From Roseiarcus sp963709185 (GTDB lineage Bacteria; Pseudomonadota; Alphaproteobacteria; Rhizobiales; Beijerinckiaceae), in contig CAVPVQ010000008.1 of assembly GCA_963709185.1 (NCBI GenBank), positions 1 through 64,000 of the forward strand: a DNA stretch of 64,000 bases. The letters are read 5' to 3'. The stretch's first letter is position 1; each line of letters starts with the position of its first letter. The notes below the pieces were generated by a model. The model was not told where the DNA came from. It saw only the letters and a program-made list of their open reading frames with translations, and did not search any database. Made by a program: the position numbers and the translations under genes. Positions 25,089-33,738 of this stretch are shown here, piece by piece.

Positions 25089-25670
25089 CGCAATCCATCC
25101 AGTCCCTTGATCTGCGAGGCCTGCAGGCCGCCGGCGCGATTGTGCACGCGCGGCCCGGTGGTCATGGCGAGGGCCAGCAGCATTTCGTCGGCGCGCGGCG
25201 CGTCGACAACGCCGACCTCGATCGCGTCAAAGTGGCTGCGCACATAAGACGCGTTGATGTGGGTAATCGGCACATCGAGCCTGGCGCCCACCCCGGCGAC
25301 TTTCTTGGCCGAGGGCACGATCGCCTTGGCGTCCCCGAGCGCCTCGCGCATCGCATAGCCGCCGGGGACGTGCCACAGCGCCCCGTGCTCGATCTCGCCC
25401 GCCGAGCCGATGATCGCGCCCTTGCCATAGCCCTGGATTCGCGTAGGGATCGCCGCCGAGCGCGGCGATGAGGGCGTTGGCCAGGTCGAGCCCAAGCGGC
25501 TTCAGATCGTCGGAAAAGCCGACGATATCCTCGACGTAACGCCCGGCGAAGGGGTTCTTGATGATCGCCAGAATCGCCGCCCTCCGATACGGCTCGGCGG
25601 CGACCGGGCCGCCCTCGTGGAATATCTCCTCGATGGTGATGACGCGCTTGCGCAGCTCAACCGACGGCAT
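25085..25670 (-). pseudogene. AA_synth-family protein 2, frameshifted
   Basis: Paralogue of the gene at 24504-25088 with the same blocks: KRVITIEEIFHEGGPVAAEP, IIKNPFAGRYVEDIVGFSDD, GKGAIIGSAGEIEHGALWH, LDVPITHINASYVRSHFDAI. The two halves are in different frames. After LIAALGGDP one extra base near 25441-25452 shifts the frame, and the continuation is RIQGYGKGAIIG. Without it the protein would have about 194 residues, matching its partner. Its ATG at 25668-25670 overlaps the end of the UPF0280 gene. Confidence 0.75.
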
Positions 25671-26571
25671 GGAGTTCGGTCCTCTCGCTGTTGTGCAGTC
25701 CGGCGCGGCCGCCGAGTTGGAAGGGGCTTGCCTGCGCCGCGCAAAGGCGCGTTTGGCCGCGCAGCCGCAGCGCGGCGGCCAGGATCGCGCCCGAACGACG
25801 CAGGTGCTCGGCTTCGCGCCAGCCTGCCGCAAGCGCGGCGTCGATCTCGTCGGGCGCCAGAGGCCCGACGTCGACCGTCACGAGGCGCTCGCCAAGATCG
25901 CTCCGGGGGTCGAAATCGCTCGCCGGCGCGCGCCTCACTGCGGGATGGCCGGCAAGGTCGACCGCGTTGGCGACGAGCGTCGCGGCGGCGTCGGCCTTTG
26001 CGGCGCTCACCGCCAGAACGGTGACGGCGTCGGCGATTCCGAGCGAAAAGCTGCGGCCGCGGCGGCCAGAGGTGGCGACGCCGCGCACCGCGTCGCGCTC
26101 CTCGATCGATGCGCTGCCAAAGAGACCCGGTCGGTCGGGCCTGTCGACCAACCCGATCGAAAACTGCTGCCGCTCCACGAGATGCAGCGCGATATCGCCG
26201 CCGTTGTTGACATAGGCGCGCTGAAGGGGCGCCGCGGCGACCATTGCGCCGAGCACTTCCTCGGCCACGGCGCCCGCGACGGCCGCCATCGGGGTGATGA
26301 AACGCTCGGCGCAGAGCGGCGCCACGGCGGCCCTCATGCGCCGCGCGACCCGCCCGGTCGGCCACAAGCCGCCCGGCGTGGTGGGAGCGCGCAGCAGCGG
26401 CAACTCGCGGCAAAGCTCGTCCAGAATTGACGTGAACCGTCGCCACGCGGCCTGGCAGGCCGCCTCGACGGCGCTCGCTTCGCCGAACGCCTCGACGATG
26501 AGGTCAATCGGGCCGTCTTGCAGGTGCAGGCGCCCGTCGCTGAATCTTCGTTGCCGAGGAGGCTCCCTCAC
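25657..26571 (-). CDS. UPF0280-family protein
   Basis: 304-residue UPF0280 protein starting with GTG at 26569-26571, overlapping the stop of the reductase gene, with a GGGGAGG site six bases upstream. Typical segments: RRFSDGRLHLQDGPIDLIVE, FITPMAAVAGAVAEEVLGAM, AYVNNGGDIALHL and the C-terminal SFSLGIADAVTVLA then ANAVDLAGH. To my knowledge UPF0280 is related in fold to ApbE-type flavin transferases. Because it directly follows a flavoprotein reductase gene, a role in flavin attachment or maturation is an attractive inference, but a metabolic role is equally open. Confidence 0.85.
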   Translation of the reverse strand: MREPPRQRRFSDGRLHLQDGPIDLIVEAFGEASAVEAACQAAWRRFTSILDELCRELPLLRAPTTPGGLWPTGRVARRMRAAVAPLCAERFITPMAAVAGAVAEEVLGAMVAAAPLQRAYVNNGGDIALHLVERQQFSIGLVDRPDRPGLFGSASIEERDAVRGVATSGRRGRSFSLGIADAVTVLAVSAAKADAAATLVANAVDLAGHPAVRRAPASDFDPRSDLGERLVTVDVGPLAPDEIDAALAAGWREAEHLRRSGAILAAALRLRGQTRLCAAQASPFQLGGRAGLHNSERTELHAVG

Positions 26572-28025
26572 GTTCGCCTCCCCGCGGGCGCGGCGCCAAC
26601 GCTGGCGAAGGCTGCATTCTGTCTCTTCGCGCGCTGTTCGATGATCTCTTCGAGCGGACGCACGTGGTCGACGTGGCCGCCGAGCGCCGCGTAGTCGTCG
26701 AGCCGCATCGTGAATTCGATCGGCGCGACGAGGGCCGGCGTCGGCACATAGCCGAACGCGTTGTCCGGCAGCAGCGTCACGTCGACCATGAACGTGATGC
26801 CGCCGCCCGGCCAGACCACGACGGGCGCGCCGCCCGCCGTCACGGTGGTGAGCGCCTGCCGAACGGAGCGGGTGAGGCGCACGGGATTTTCCGTCACGCC
26901 TGCGCGAAGCGAGCCGCCCGCGCCGCCCATGAACAGCACCGAGCAGAGCGCCGGCTCGCAATTCTCACGGATGCGTTCGACGGACTGGACCAGGCTCTCG
27001 GGCAGCGGCGCCTCGATGGGTCGAAGCGATTCATCGAGCCGGTAGAAGGCGTGCTGCTCGCCCGTCGTCGAGACCATCAGCATCGTCAGGCCCGGCCATG
27101 CGATCCTTGCGTCGAACCCGGCGATGATTTCGAGCGGATCGGAGACATTCGTGCCGCCCCAGCCCATGCCGGGCTCGGCGACGTGGAAATAGCGGCCCGG
27201 CGTCGAGCGGCGGCCCTTCATCTTGATTCCGGTGTCGTGCACGCCAAGCAGCTTTCCCGCCTGGTGCTCGGAGAGGACTCCGGTGATGTGGTCGTCGACG
27301 ACAACGACTTCGTCGACCCTGCCATCCCATTGTTTGGCGAACATGCCGATTGTCGCCGAGCCGCAGCCGACGCGCATGCGCTCCTCGATCTGACCGTTGA
27401 TCACCGGCGCCTTGCCGGCCTGCACAATGACTCTCGCGCCGCCGTCGACCGTCAGCTCGACCGGCTGGCCGTTGCAGAGATCGAGCAGCGTCTCGCAGGT
27501 GACGCGGCCTTCCTTCTTTCCGCCATGGGTCAGATGGTTGACGCCGCCGAGCGACAACATCTGCGACCCATATTCGCCGGTCGTCACATGACCGACCGGC
27601 TCCCCCTTCGCGCGAACGGTCGCGCATTCGGGACCAAGATGGCGATCGGTGTCGATCTTCACCTTGACCCCGCAATAGCTGTAGATGCCCTCGGTCACGA
27701 CCGTCACCATGTCGACGCCATCGACCCTGGACGAAACGATGAAGGGGGCCGGCTTGTAGTCGGGATAGGTCGTTCCCGCGCCGATGGCGGTCACGAAGGG
27801 GCCGGGCGCGTTGACGATGTCGCCCGACCATTCGCGGGCTTTGTCCATGAACGGCACGACTTTGCCGCCCTCGCTCAACGTGCGATCGAGCAGCACGTGC
27901 GGATCGACGCGCACCAATTCGCCGTGGTGATTGGCGTAACGGTCGCAGGCGCCGACCGCTCCGGGCCGGATGTAGCACATCACCGGACAGGCGTCGCAGC
28001 GGATCTTGTCGTCAGCCTCAGCCAC
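26568..28025 (-). CDS. hnr: 6-hydroxynicotinate reductase
   Basis: 485 residues matching the 6-hydroxynicotinate reductase family, which reduces 6-hydroxynicotinate to 1,4,5,6-tetrahydro-6-oxonicotinate in the Eubacterium barkeri pathway. The N-terminus has a cysteine cluster for an Fe-S centre (CDACPVMCYIRPGAVGACDR). The body shows ECATVRAKGEPVGHVTTGEY, GCGSATIGMFA, HDTGIKMKGRRSTPGRYFHV and VVVWPGGGITFMVDVTLLPD. Low-potential electrons should come from a ferredoxin; none is encoded here. It overlaps the dehydrogenase gene by eight bases and is the central enzyme of this cluster. Confidence 0.85.
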   Translation of the reverse strand: MAEADDKIRCDACPVMCYIRPGAVGACDRYANHHGELVRVDPHVLLDRTLSEGGKVVPFMDKAREWSGDIVNAPGPFVTAIGAGTTYPDYKPAPFIVSSRVDGVDMVTVVTEGIYSYCGVKVKIDTDRHLGPECATVRAKGEPVGHVTTGEYGSQMLSLGGVNHLTHGGKKEGRVTCETLLDLCNGQPVELTVDGGARVIVQAGKAPVINGQIEERMRVGCGSATIGMFAKQWDGRVDEVVVVDDHITGVLSEHQAGKLLGVHDTGIKMKGRRSTPGRYFHVAEPGMGWGGTNVSDPLEIIAGFDARIAWPGLTMLMVSTTGEQHAFYRLDESLRPIEAPLPESLVQSVERIRENCEPALCSVLFMGGAGGSLRAGVTENPVRLTRSVRQALTTVTAGGAPVVVWPGGGITFMVDVTLLPDNAFGYVPTPALVAPIEFTMRLDDYAALGGHVDHVRPLEEIIEQRAKRQNAAFASVGAAPAGRRT

Positions 28026-30787
28026 CGTCGCTCTCCCGCTGCGCGGCGAGGATCGCCGCGCGCACCCGGTCCGGGGTCGCCGGAATGCGTGTGATCCGCG
28101 CGCCGGTCGCGTGATAGATCGCGTTCAGGATCGCCGGCGCGGTGGGAATGAGCGCCTGTTCGCCGATGCCCTTGGCTCCGAACGGACCGATCGAAGACGC
28201 CTCTTCAATGAGAATGCTTTCGACCGGCGGCATGTCGCCGATGGTCGGAATGAGATAATCGTGCAGATTCTCGCCCTTGCCGGGGAAGAATTCCTCCATC
28301 AGCGCGAGGCCGAGCCCTTGCGCCGCGCCGCCCTCGATCTGGCCCTCGACGAGCATCGGATTGATCGCGCGGCCGACGTCGTGGGCGCAGACGAGCCGCA
28401 GCACCTTCACACGTCCCAGTTCGACGTCCACCTCGATCTCCGCAAGATGCGCGCCATAGCCGAACACCGCATAGGGCTCGCCCTGGCCATTCGCGTCGAG
28501 CGGCGTGGTCGGCGGATCGAAGGTCTCTTCGACCTCGACGACGAAGCCGGCGCCATTGACCGGTAGATTGGCCAGATCGATGCGCCGCTCGGCGCTCTTC
28601 CCCGTGATCGTGATCGCGCCGGGCGCGAACGTCATCGTCGCATCCTCGCCCAGATTGGCGAGCCGCAGGATTTCGCGACGCATCGCCTGGGCCGCGAGGA
28701 AAGCCGCCTTTCCCGATACGAAGGTCTGGCGCGAGGCGGAGGTCTTGCCGCAATCGGGGGTCGAATCCGTTTCGGCCGCGACGAGATCGAAGAGATCGAT
28801 CGGGGCGCCGAGCGCGTCCGCGCAGATCTGCGGGATCACGGTGTTCGAGCCTTGCCCGATGTCCACGGCGCCCTGGAAAAGCGCGAGCCGTCCGTCGGCT
28901 TTCAAGCCGAGGCGCATCGTCGAGGGGTTCGACAGCGAAGTGTTGCCGCAGCCGTACCACATGCCCGCGACGCCGACGCCGCGCCGCAGAGCGCCGTTCG
29001 CGCCAGCGTTGAAAGCCGCGACGGCGGCGAGCGCTTCGCGCCAGCGCGGGCGCAGCGCCTCCAGGCATGCCCTGAAGCCGACGCCGTCGGCAAAGACCTG
29101 CCCGGTGACGGTCTCATCGCCCGCCTGAAAAGCGTTGAGGATGCGGAACTCGAGCCGGTCGAGGCCGAGCTTTTCGGCAAGCTGGTCATAGAGCTGCTCT
29201 TGCGCCGCCGCGCTTTGCGGCACGCCGAATCCGCGAAAGGCGCCGGCCGGAACAAGATGCGTGTGAATTGCGCGGGCCACGGCGCGATAGTGAGGCATGC
29301 GATAGGGGCCGCAGGCGTGGACGGGCACCCGGTTGGCGACCGTCGGCCCCCAGGACGCGTAGGCGCCGGTGTTGAAGTCGGCTTCGAACTCCATCGCGCT
29401 CAGGCGCCCGTCGCGCGTCGCCCCGACTTTCGCGCGAATACGCGCGGGATGACGCTTCGTCGTCGTCATGATCAACTCTTGCCGCGAATAGGTCATGCGC
29501 ACCGGGCGGCGCAGGCGCCATGCGGCGAGCGCGATGAACGGCTGAATCGAAAGGTCGAGCTTGGAGCCGAAGCCGCCGCCCACCGCGGTCGGGATGATGC
29601 GCACCTGCTCCGCCGCGATTCCAAGGATTTTCGCAACGTCGTCACGGTCCATATAGGGCGCTTGCGTGCAGGCCTGGATTTCGATGCGGTCGCCGACACG
29701 CCGGGCAAAACCCGCTTCGGGCTCGATGTAGGCATGCTCGACAAAGCCGGTCTCGAATTCGCCTTCGACGACGACATCCGCGGCGGCGAGCGCCGCCGCG
29801 ACGTCGCCGCGCTCGACCCGCCCTTGCGTGAGGACATTGCCCGGGCGGCCCGCGTGAACCAGCGCGGCGCCGCCGCCCGTCGCCTCGTCGATCGTAGCGA
29901 GCGCCGGCAGCGGCTCCCACGCGACGGGGAAGGCGGCAAGATCGAGACCTTGCATCGTCCTGTCCTCGCCAACCACGAGCGCCACGGCCTCGCCGCGAAA
30001 CCGCGCGGCGCGCTCGGCGAGCGCCGGCTGATCGGCGAACGGCGCAATGACGCCGAAGCGGTTCTCTCCCGGCACATCCCTGGCGGTGAAGATCGCAACG
30101 ACGCCCGCATGCGCGTGCGCGAACGCCTCGAGGTCGCCGAAGGCGAAGCGCGCGTGATGATGCGGCGAGCGGATCGCCCGCGCGACGAGCGCGTCGCTTG
30201 GCCATTCGTCGGCGCCGAAAATCTCCTCGCCCGACAGTTTCTTCGCGCCGTCGAGCCGGGCGAGGCGCCGGCCGACCGCTTGCCCGGCAGCCGGCGGCGG
30301 GACCGTGCGATCGCTGTGGCGAGGCGCCGCCATCACTGCGTCGATGATCTTGCGATAGCCGGTGCAACGACAAAGCACTCCGCCGAGCGCGTCCATCGTC
30401 TCGCGTCTCGCTCGGCGCGGCGTTCTTGCGCAGAAGCGCTGTCGCGGCCAGCAACATCGCCGGCGTGCAAATCCCGCATTGCACGGCGCCGTGGTCGCGA
30501 AAAGCGCCGCGCAACCGCCGGACGATGGGTTCCTCGTCGGAAAGCCCCTCGATCGTATCGATCGCGCGCGCCTCGACCTGGCCAACCGCCGTCAGACAGG
30601 AGCACACGGGCTCGCCGTCGACGAGCACGGTGCAGGCGCCGCAGTCGCCCGCGTCGCAGCCGACCTTCACGCTGGTCAAGCCGCAATCCTCGCGCAGCGC
30701 ATGGCTCAGCCTGTCGAGCGGCGAAGAAGAGAGCAGCGCCGGCCGGCCGTTGAGCGAAAGGGCGATGCGGGGCGCGCGATCGAGCAT
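28018..30787 (-). pseudogene. Nicotinate dehydrogenase, fused 2Fe-2S and molybdopterin subunit, frameshifted
   Basis: Xanthine-dehydrogenase-family protein. The N-terminal [2Fe-2S] part has VGCDAGDCGACTVLVDGEPV and QCGICTPAML, then a cluster motif CRCTGY that is in a different frame. The exact 7-bp tandem duplication at 30397-30410 causes the shift; removing one copy restores one frame through APSETMDALGGVLCRC. After the Fe-S part the same polypeptide continues into the molybdopterin subunit (AVGGGFGSKLDLSIQ, AGAFRGFGVPQS, VDIGQGSNTVIPQI, catalytic Glu in FGAKGIGEQAL), so the intact product would be a fusion of about 920 residues. It hydroxylates nicotinate to 6-hydroxynicotinate, by context. 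Its start overlaps the FAD-subunit stop. Confidence 0.82.
30397..30410. repeat. Exact 7-bp tandem duplication causing a frameshift
   Basis: CGTCTCG is repeated twice without a gap. It lies inside the nicotinate dehydrogenase gene, between the second and last cluster motifs of the Fe-S domain. Deleting one unit reconnects the reading frame, so this is the lesion. Confidence 0.9.
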
Positions 30788-31635
30788 CAGAACACGCCGC
30801 CCGCCCGGCCAAGAATGCAGGCGTCGATCGCGCGGCGCACCAGCGTGAGCGCCGCGTCGCGTCGGTAGCCGGCGCTGGCGCGCAGATCGTCGATTGGCGC
30901 AATCGCCGCGAGGTCATCCGCTTGCACGGCCGCGCCAAGCCCCGCGCACGCGGGCGCGCCGATGAGACGCCTCTCCACCGCCGGGAGTCGCCGCGCGACC
31001 GCCGAACACGCGCCAACGGCGACGGCCGCCGCGCGGACCTTGTCGTCGCTGATGTCGAGAAGCACGGCGACCATCGCGATCGAAATAACCAGATAGCGGC
31101 GCGCGCCGAGCTTGACAAAAGTCGAACGGGCGGTCCGCGCAGGCGTCGGCGCGACAATGGCGGTCATCACTTCGTCGCGCGCGAGCAAGGTGCGCCGATT
31201 GCCAATAAGAAACGCCGGGAGCGGCACGCGCCGCACGCCGCGCAACGAAGCGAGTTCGACGTCGGCGTCAAGCGCCAGCAGCGGCGGAACGCCGTCCGCG
31301 GCCGGCGAGGCGTTGCACAGGTTGCCGGCGATCGTGCCGCGGTTCTGGATTTGCACGGAGCCGATCTCGCGCGCCGCCGTCTTCAGGGCGTTGAAAGCCG
31401 GGGGCAGATCGGCGCGAACGAGATCGCTCCAGGTCGTCGCGGCGCCGATTCGCATCTCATCGCCGGCGACCGAGACGCCCCGCAGCGCTTCGAGTCGCGT
31501 CACGTCGATGAACAGGCCCTGCAGAGGCCCCTCGCGCGTAGCGGGAAAAATGTCGGTCCCGCCGGCGAGGATGCGCGCTTCCGATTCGGCGGCCAGCCGC
31601 AGCGTCTCGCTAAGATCTGACGGGCGCGAGTACAT
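30787..31635 (-). CDS. Nicotinate dehydrogenase FAD-binding subunit
   Basis: 282-residue FAD subunit of a molybdenum hydroxylase (CoxM type). FAD-binding motifs are ARILAGGTDIFPATREG near the N-terminus and RGTIAGNLCNASPAADGVPP. The C-terminal CO_deh_flav_C domain follows (TFVKLGARRYLVISIAMVAV). It is the first gene of the operon running to the MarR gene and passes electrons from the Mo/Fe-S subunit to an acceptor. Its TGA overlaps the next ATG (TGATG). Confidence 0.9.
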   Translation of the reverse strand: MYSRPSDLSETLRLAAESEARILAGGTDIFPATREGPLQGLFIDVTRLEALRGVSVAGDEMRIGAATTWSDLVRADLPPAFNALKTAAREIGSVQIQNRGTIAGNLCNASPAADGVPPLLALDADVELASLRGVRRVPLPAFLIGNRRTLLARDEVMTAIVAPTPARTARSTFVKLGARRYLVISIAMVAVLLDISDDKVRAAAVAVGACSAVARRLPAVERRLIGAPACAGLGAAVQADDLAAIAPIDDLRASAGYRRDAALTLVRRAIDACILGRAGGVF

Positions 31636-31821
31636 TGGAGCTGCTCTCCGCGACCAGACTCGTTTGTATGCAAATGATTCCGCCAGCCGGACCGCATTGT
31701 CAAGCGTAGGGCTAATGGAGACACGATGGCGCCGGCTTCGAACTTGCTATTTCTTTGGCTGTGAAAACGCTCCCGTCGGCGACGCAGTCCACCTTGGAAC
31801 ACCATTGATATATGACGCGAA

Positions 31822-32628
31822 GGCTTTGTCACGTCGTCAAAGCTTGCGGTCCCTCTGGTGGCCCGGTAGGCCAAGGGGATGATCGAAGTCAGCTACGCCG
31901 GGTACCGGTTCCCGCCCGAGATCATTCAGCAGGCGATCTGGCTCTATCTTCAATTCGCCATGAGCTTCCGCGACATCGAAGATTTGCTGGCGGAACGCGG
32001 CATCACGCTCTCATACGAAACGGTCCGGCGCTGGGTAGATCATTTCGGCCCGATGGTCGCAGCGGATTTGCGCAGACGGCGCCCGAGGCCCGACACCACT
32101 TGGCATTTGGACGAAGTCTACCTGAAGATCGATGGCCGCATGGTCGATCTGTGGCGCGCCGTCGACGCCGAAGGCGAAGTCCTCGACGTGCTGGTCCAGT
32201 CCATGCGAAACAAGCATGCCGCGCTGAAACTGACGCGCAAACTTCTGAGGAAATACGGCTTTGCTCCCGATCGGATGATCACGGACGACTTGCGGTCGTA
32301 TGGCGCCGCCGCCCGCGATCTCGGGATCGAGCGCCGCCATGAGCGCGGTCGCTGGAAGAACAATCGGGTCGAGAACTCGCATCAGCCGACCAGGCGAAGG
32401 GAACGCAAGATGCAACGCTTCAGAAGCCCACGCTCGGCGCAGAAATTCCTCTCCACTCACGCAGCTGTCTACAACACTCTCAACGTCCAACGCCACCTCA
32501 CCTCCGCCGCAACGCACCGCACCCTCCGCGCCGCGGCGAAGAGCACGTGGCGCGCGGCTGTTCAGGTCGTCTGAAATTAAGCGACCCGCAGCCTTGTCGC
32601 GTTCTTCGTTCGGCAACGTGACAAAGCC
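31822..32628 (+). mobile_element. IS6-family insertion sequence, complete
   Basis: 807 bp bounded by inverted ends GGCTTTGTCACGT (31822-31834) and ACGTGACAAAGCC (32616-32628). It encodes one intact transposase. The eight bases flanking it are GACGCGAA on the left and TGCGGCGG on the right, so there is no target duplication; in the IS6 family this is expected after cointegrate formation or adjacent deletion. It separates the nicotinate operon promoter from the arabinose cluster. Confidence 0.88.
31879..32574 (+). CDS. IS6-family DDE transposase
   Basis: 231 residues, the normal size. Catalytic residues: D78 in TWHLDEVYLKIDG, D136 in RMITDDLRSYG and E165 in NNRVENSHQPTRRRERKMQR. The N-terminal HTH lies in FRDIEDLLAERGITLSYETV. 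No frameshift or stop, so it is probably functional. Confidence 0.95.
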   Translation: MIEVSYAGYRFPPEIIQQAIWLYLQFAMSFRDIEDLLAERGITLSYETVRRWVDHFGPMVAADLRRRRPRPDTTWHLDEVYLKIDGRMVDLWRAVDAEGEVLDVLVQSMRNKHAALKLTRKLLRKYGFAPDRMITDDLRSYGAAARDLGIERRHERGRWKNNRVENSHQPTRRRERKMQRFRSPRSAQKFLSTHAAVYNTLNVQRHLTSAATHRTLRAAAKSTWRAAVQVV

Positions 32629-32630
32629 TG

Positions 32631-32689
32631 CGGCGGACAGGATAAACCTTGGACGCCGATTGGGGAGTCAGACGCCCGCCGAACCACAG
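32631..32689 (+). repeat. Dispersed repeat T, copy 2
   Basis: Partner of 13992-14050 (54 of 59 identical). It starts two bases after the right end of the IS6 element, which may therefore have inserted into or deleted up to this repeat. Confidence 0.8.
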
Positions 32690-32790
32690 ACTGTCCCTGA
32701 GGATCGTCTCGGAACACCCGCTTCGCAAGGCGGTTGTGGATATATCCGAATAGCTGATATGAACGGAGTGTTGTCCCGAAATCATTTGGA

Positions 32791-33729
32791 TTGAGAGTCT
32801 TGGCGCGCAACTTTTTGGTGATCGATCCGGAGGAGCGGCCGGAGGTTCTTCGGGGGTTGGCTTCGTCCGTCCGGGTTCAAATCCTGAAGCTGCTGCATGG
32901 GGGCGTTGGAGTCAGCATTAACGACATCGCCGACGCCCTCCAGTTGCCGCAATCTACGGTGTCTTCGAACGTGCAAGTCCTCGAGGAAGCCGGTCTCATT
33001 CGCGCCGAAGGCCACAAGGGAAGGAAGGGCAACCAGAAGCTCTGCTTTTCGACCTTCGACGAGGTGCTGGTGATGTTCCGCGAGGACCTCGCCGAGACCT
33101 CGGCGGACATGATCGACGTCGCCATGCCGATCGGCCTCTACACCAGTTGCGAGGTCAGCGCGCCTTGCGGGCTTTGCTCGCCAGCGGGAATCATCGGGTT
33201 GCTCGACGTTCCCGGCACCTTCCTCAATCCGGACCGCATGAATGCCGGGCTGATGTGGTTCACCCGCGGCTTTGTCGAGTACCAGTTTCCCAACAATGCG
33301 CGCCTCGCCGGCCGAGAGATCGCCACCCTCGAATTTTCGCTGGAGCTGTCGTCCGAGGTTCCCGGGACCTCGCCGGATTGGCCGTCAGACATCACGGTGG
33401 CGATCAATGGCAAGGAGGTCGGCGCGTGGACCAGCCCCGGCGATTTCGGCGACAAGCGAGGCGTCTATACCCCGGATTGGTGGAAATTGAAGGGCAGCCA
33501 ATACGGCAAGCTGAAGAGCTGGCGCGTGACCCCCGAAGGAACGTTCGTAGACGGCATGAAAATCTCTGCGATGTCGCTGCGCGACCTCGATCTTTCCGGT
33601 CATCATTCGATCCGGCTGAAAATCGAGGTCAAGGCTGACGCGCGCCATCCCGGGGGAGTCAACATATTCGGTCGCGGCTTCGGCAACTACGATCAGGATA
33701 TCATTTTGCGGCTCACGACTTCGCCTTAG
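32791..33729 (+). CDS. ArsR-type HTH regulator with large C-terminal domain
   Basis: 312 residues. An N-terminal winged helix of the ArsR kind (residues about 15-85: GLASSVRVQILKLLHGG, then ADALQLPQSTVSSNVQVLEE) is joined to a C-terminal region of about 215 residues that I do not assign to a named family. Its strand-rich sequence (YQFPNNARLAGREIATLEFS, SDITVAINGKEVGAWTSP) looks like a beta-sandwich sugar-binding domain. Three cysteines at 120, 126 and 129 (C-x5-C-x2-C) lie between the parts. The start is uncertain (TTG at 32791 or 32800). It is convergent with the sugar ABC operon and is the natural candidate regulator of that cluster. Confidence 0.75.
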   Translation: MRVLARNFLVIDPEERPEVLRGLASSVRVQILKLLHGGVGVSINDIADALQLPQSTVSSNVQVLEEAGLIRAEGHKGRKGNQKLCFSTFDEVLVMFREDLAETSADMIDVAMPIGLYTSCEVSAPCGLCSPAGIIGLLDVPGTFLNPDRMNAGLMWFTRGFVEYQFPNNARLAGREIATLEFSLELSSEVPGTSPDWPSDITVAINGKEVGAWTSPGDFGDKRGVYTPDWWKLKGSQYGKLKSWRVTPEGTFVDGMKISAMSLRDLDLSGHHSIRLKIEVKADARHPGGVNIFGRGFGNYDQDIILRLTTSP

Positions 33730-33738
33730 CGCCGCCGG

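Noticed and set aside
26664..28094. 476-codon plus-strand frame
   Set aside because: Antisense to the 6-hydroxynicotinate reductase gene; Arg/His/Asp-rich composition typical of reverse-strand shadows.
28852..30753. 633-codon plus-strand frame
   Set aside because: Antisense to the nicotinate dehydrogenase gene, which has clear cofactor motifs.
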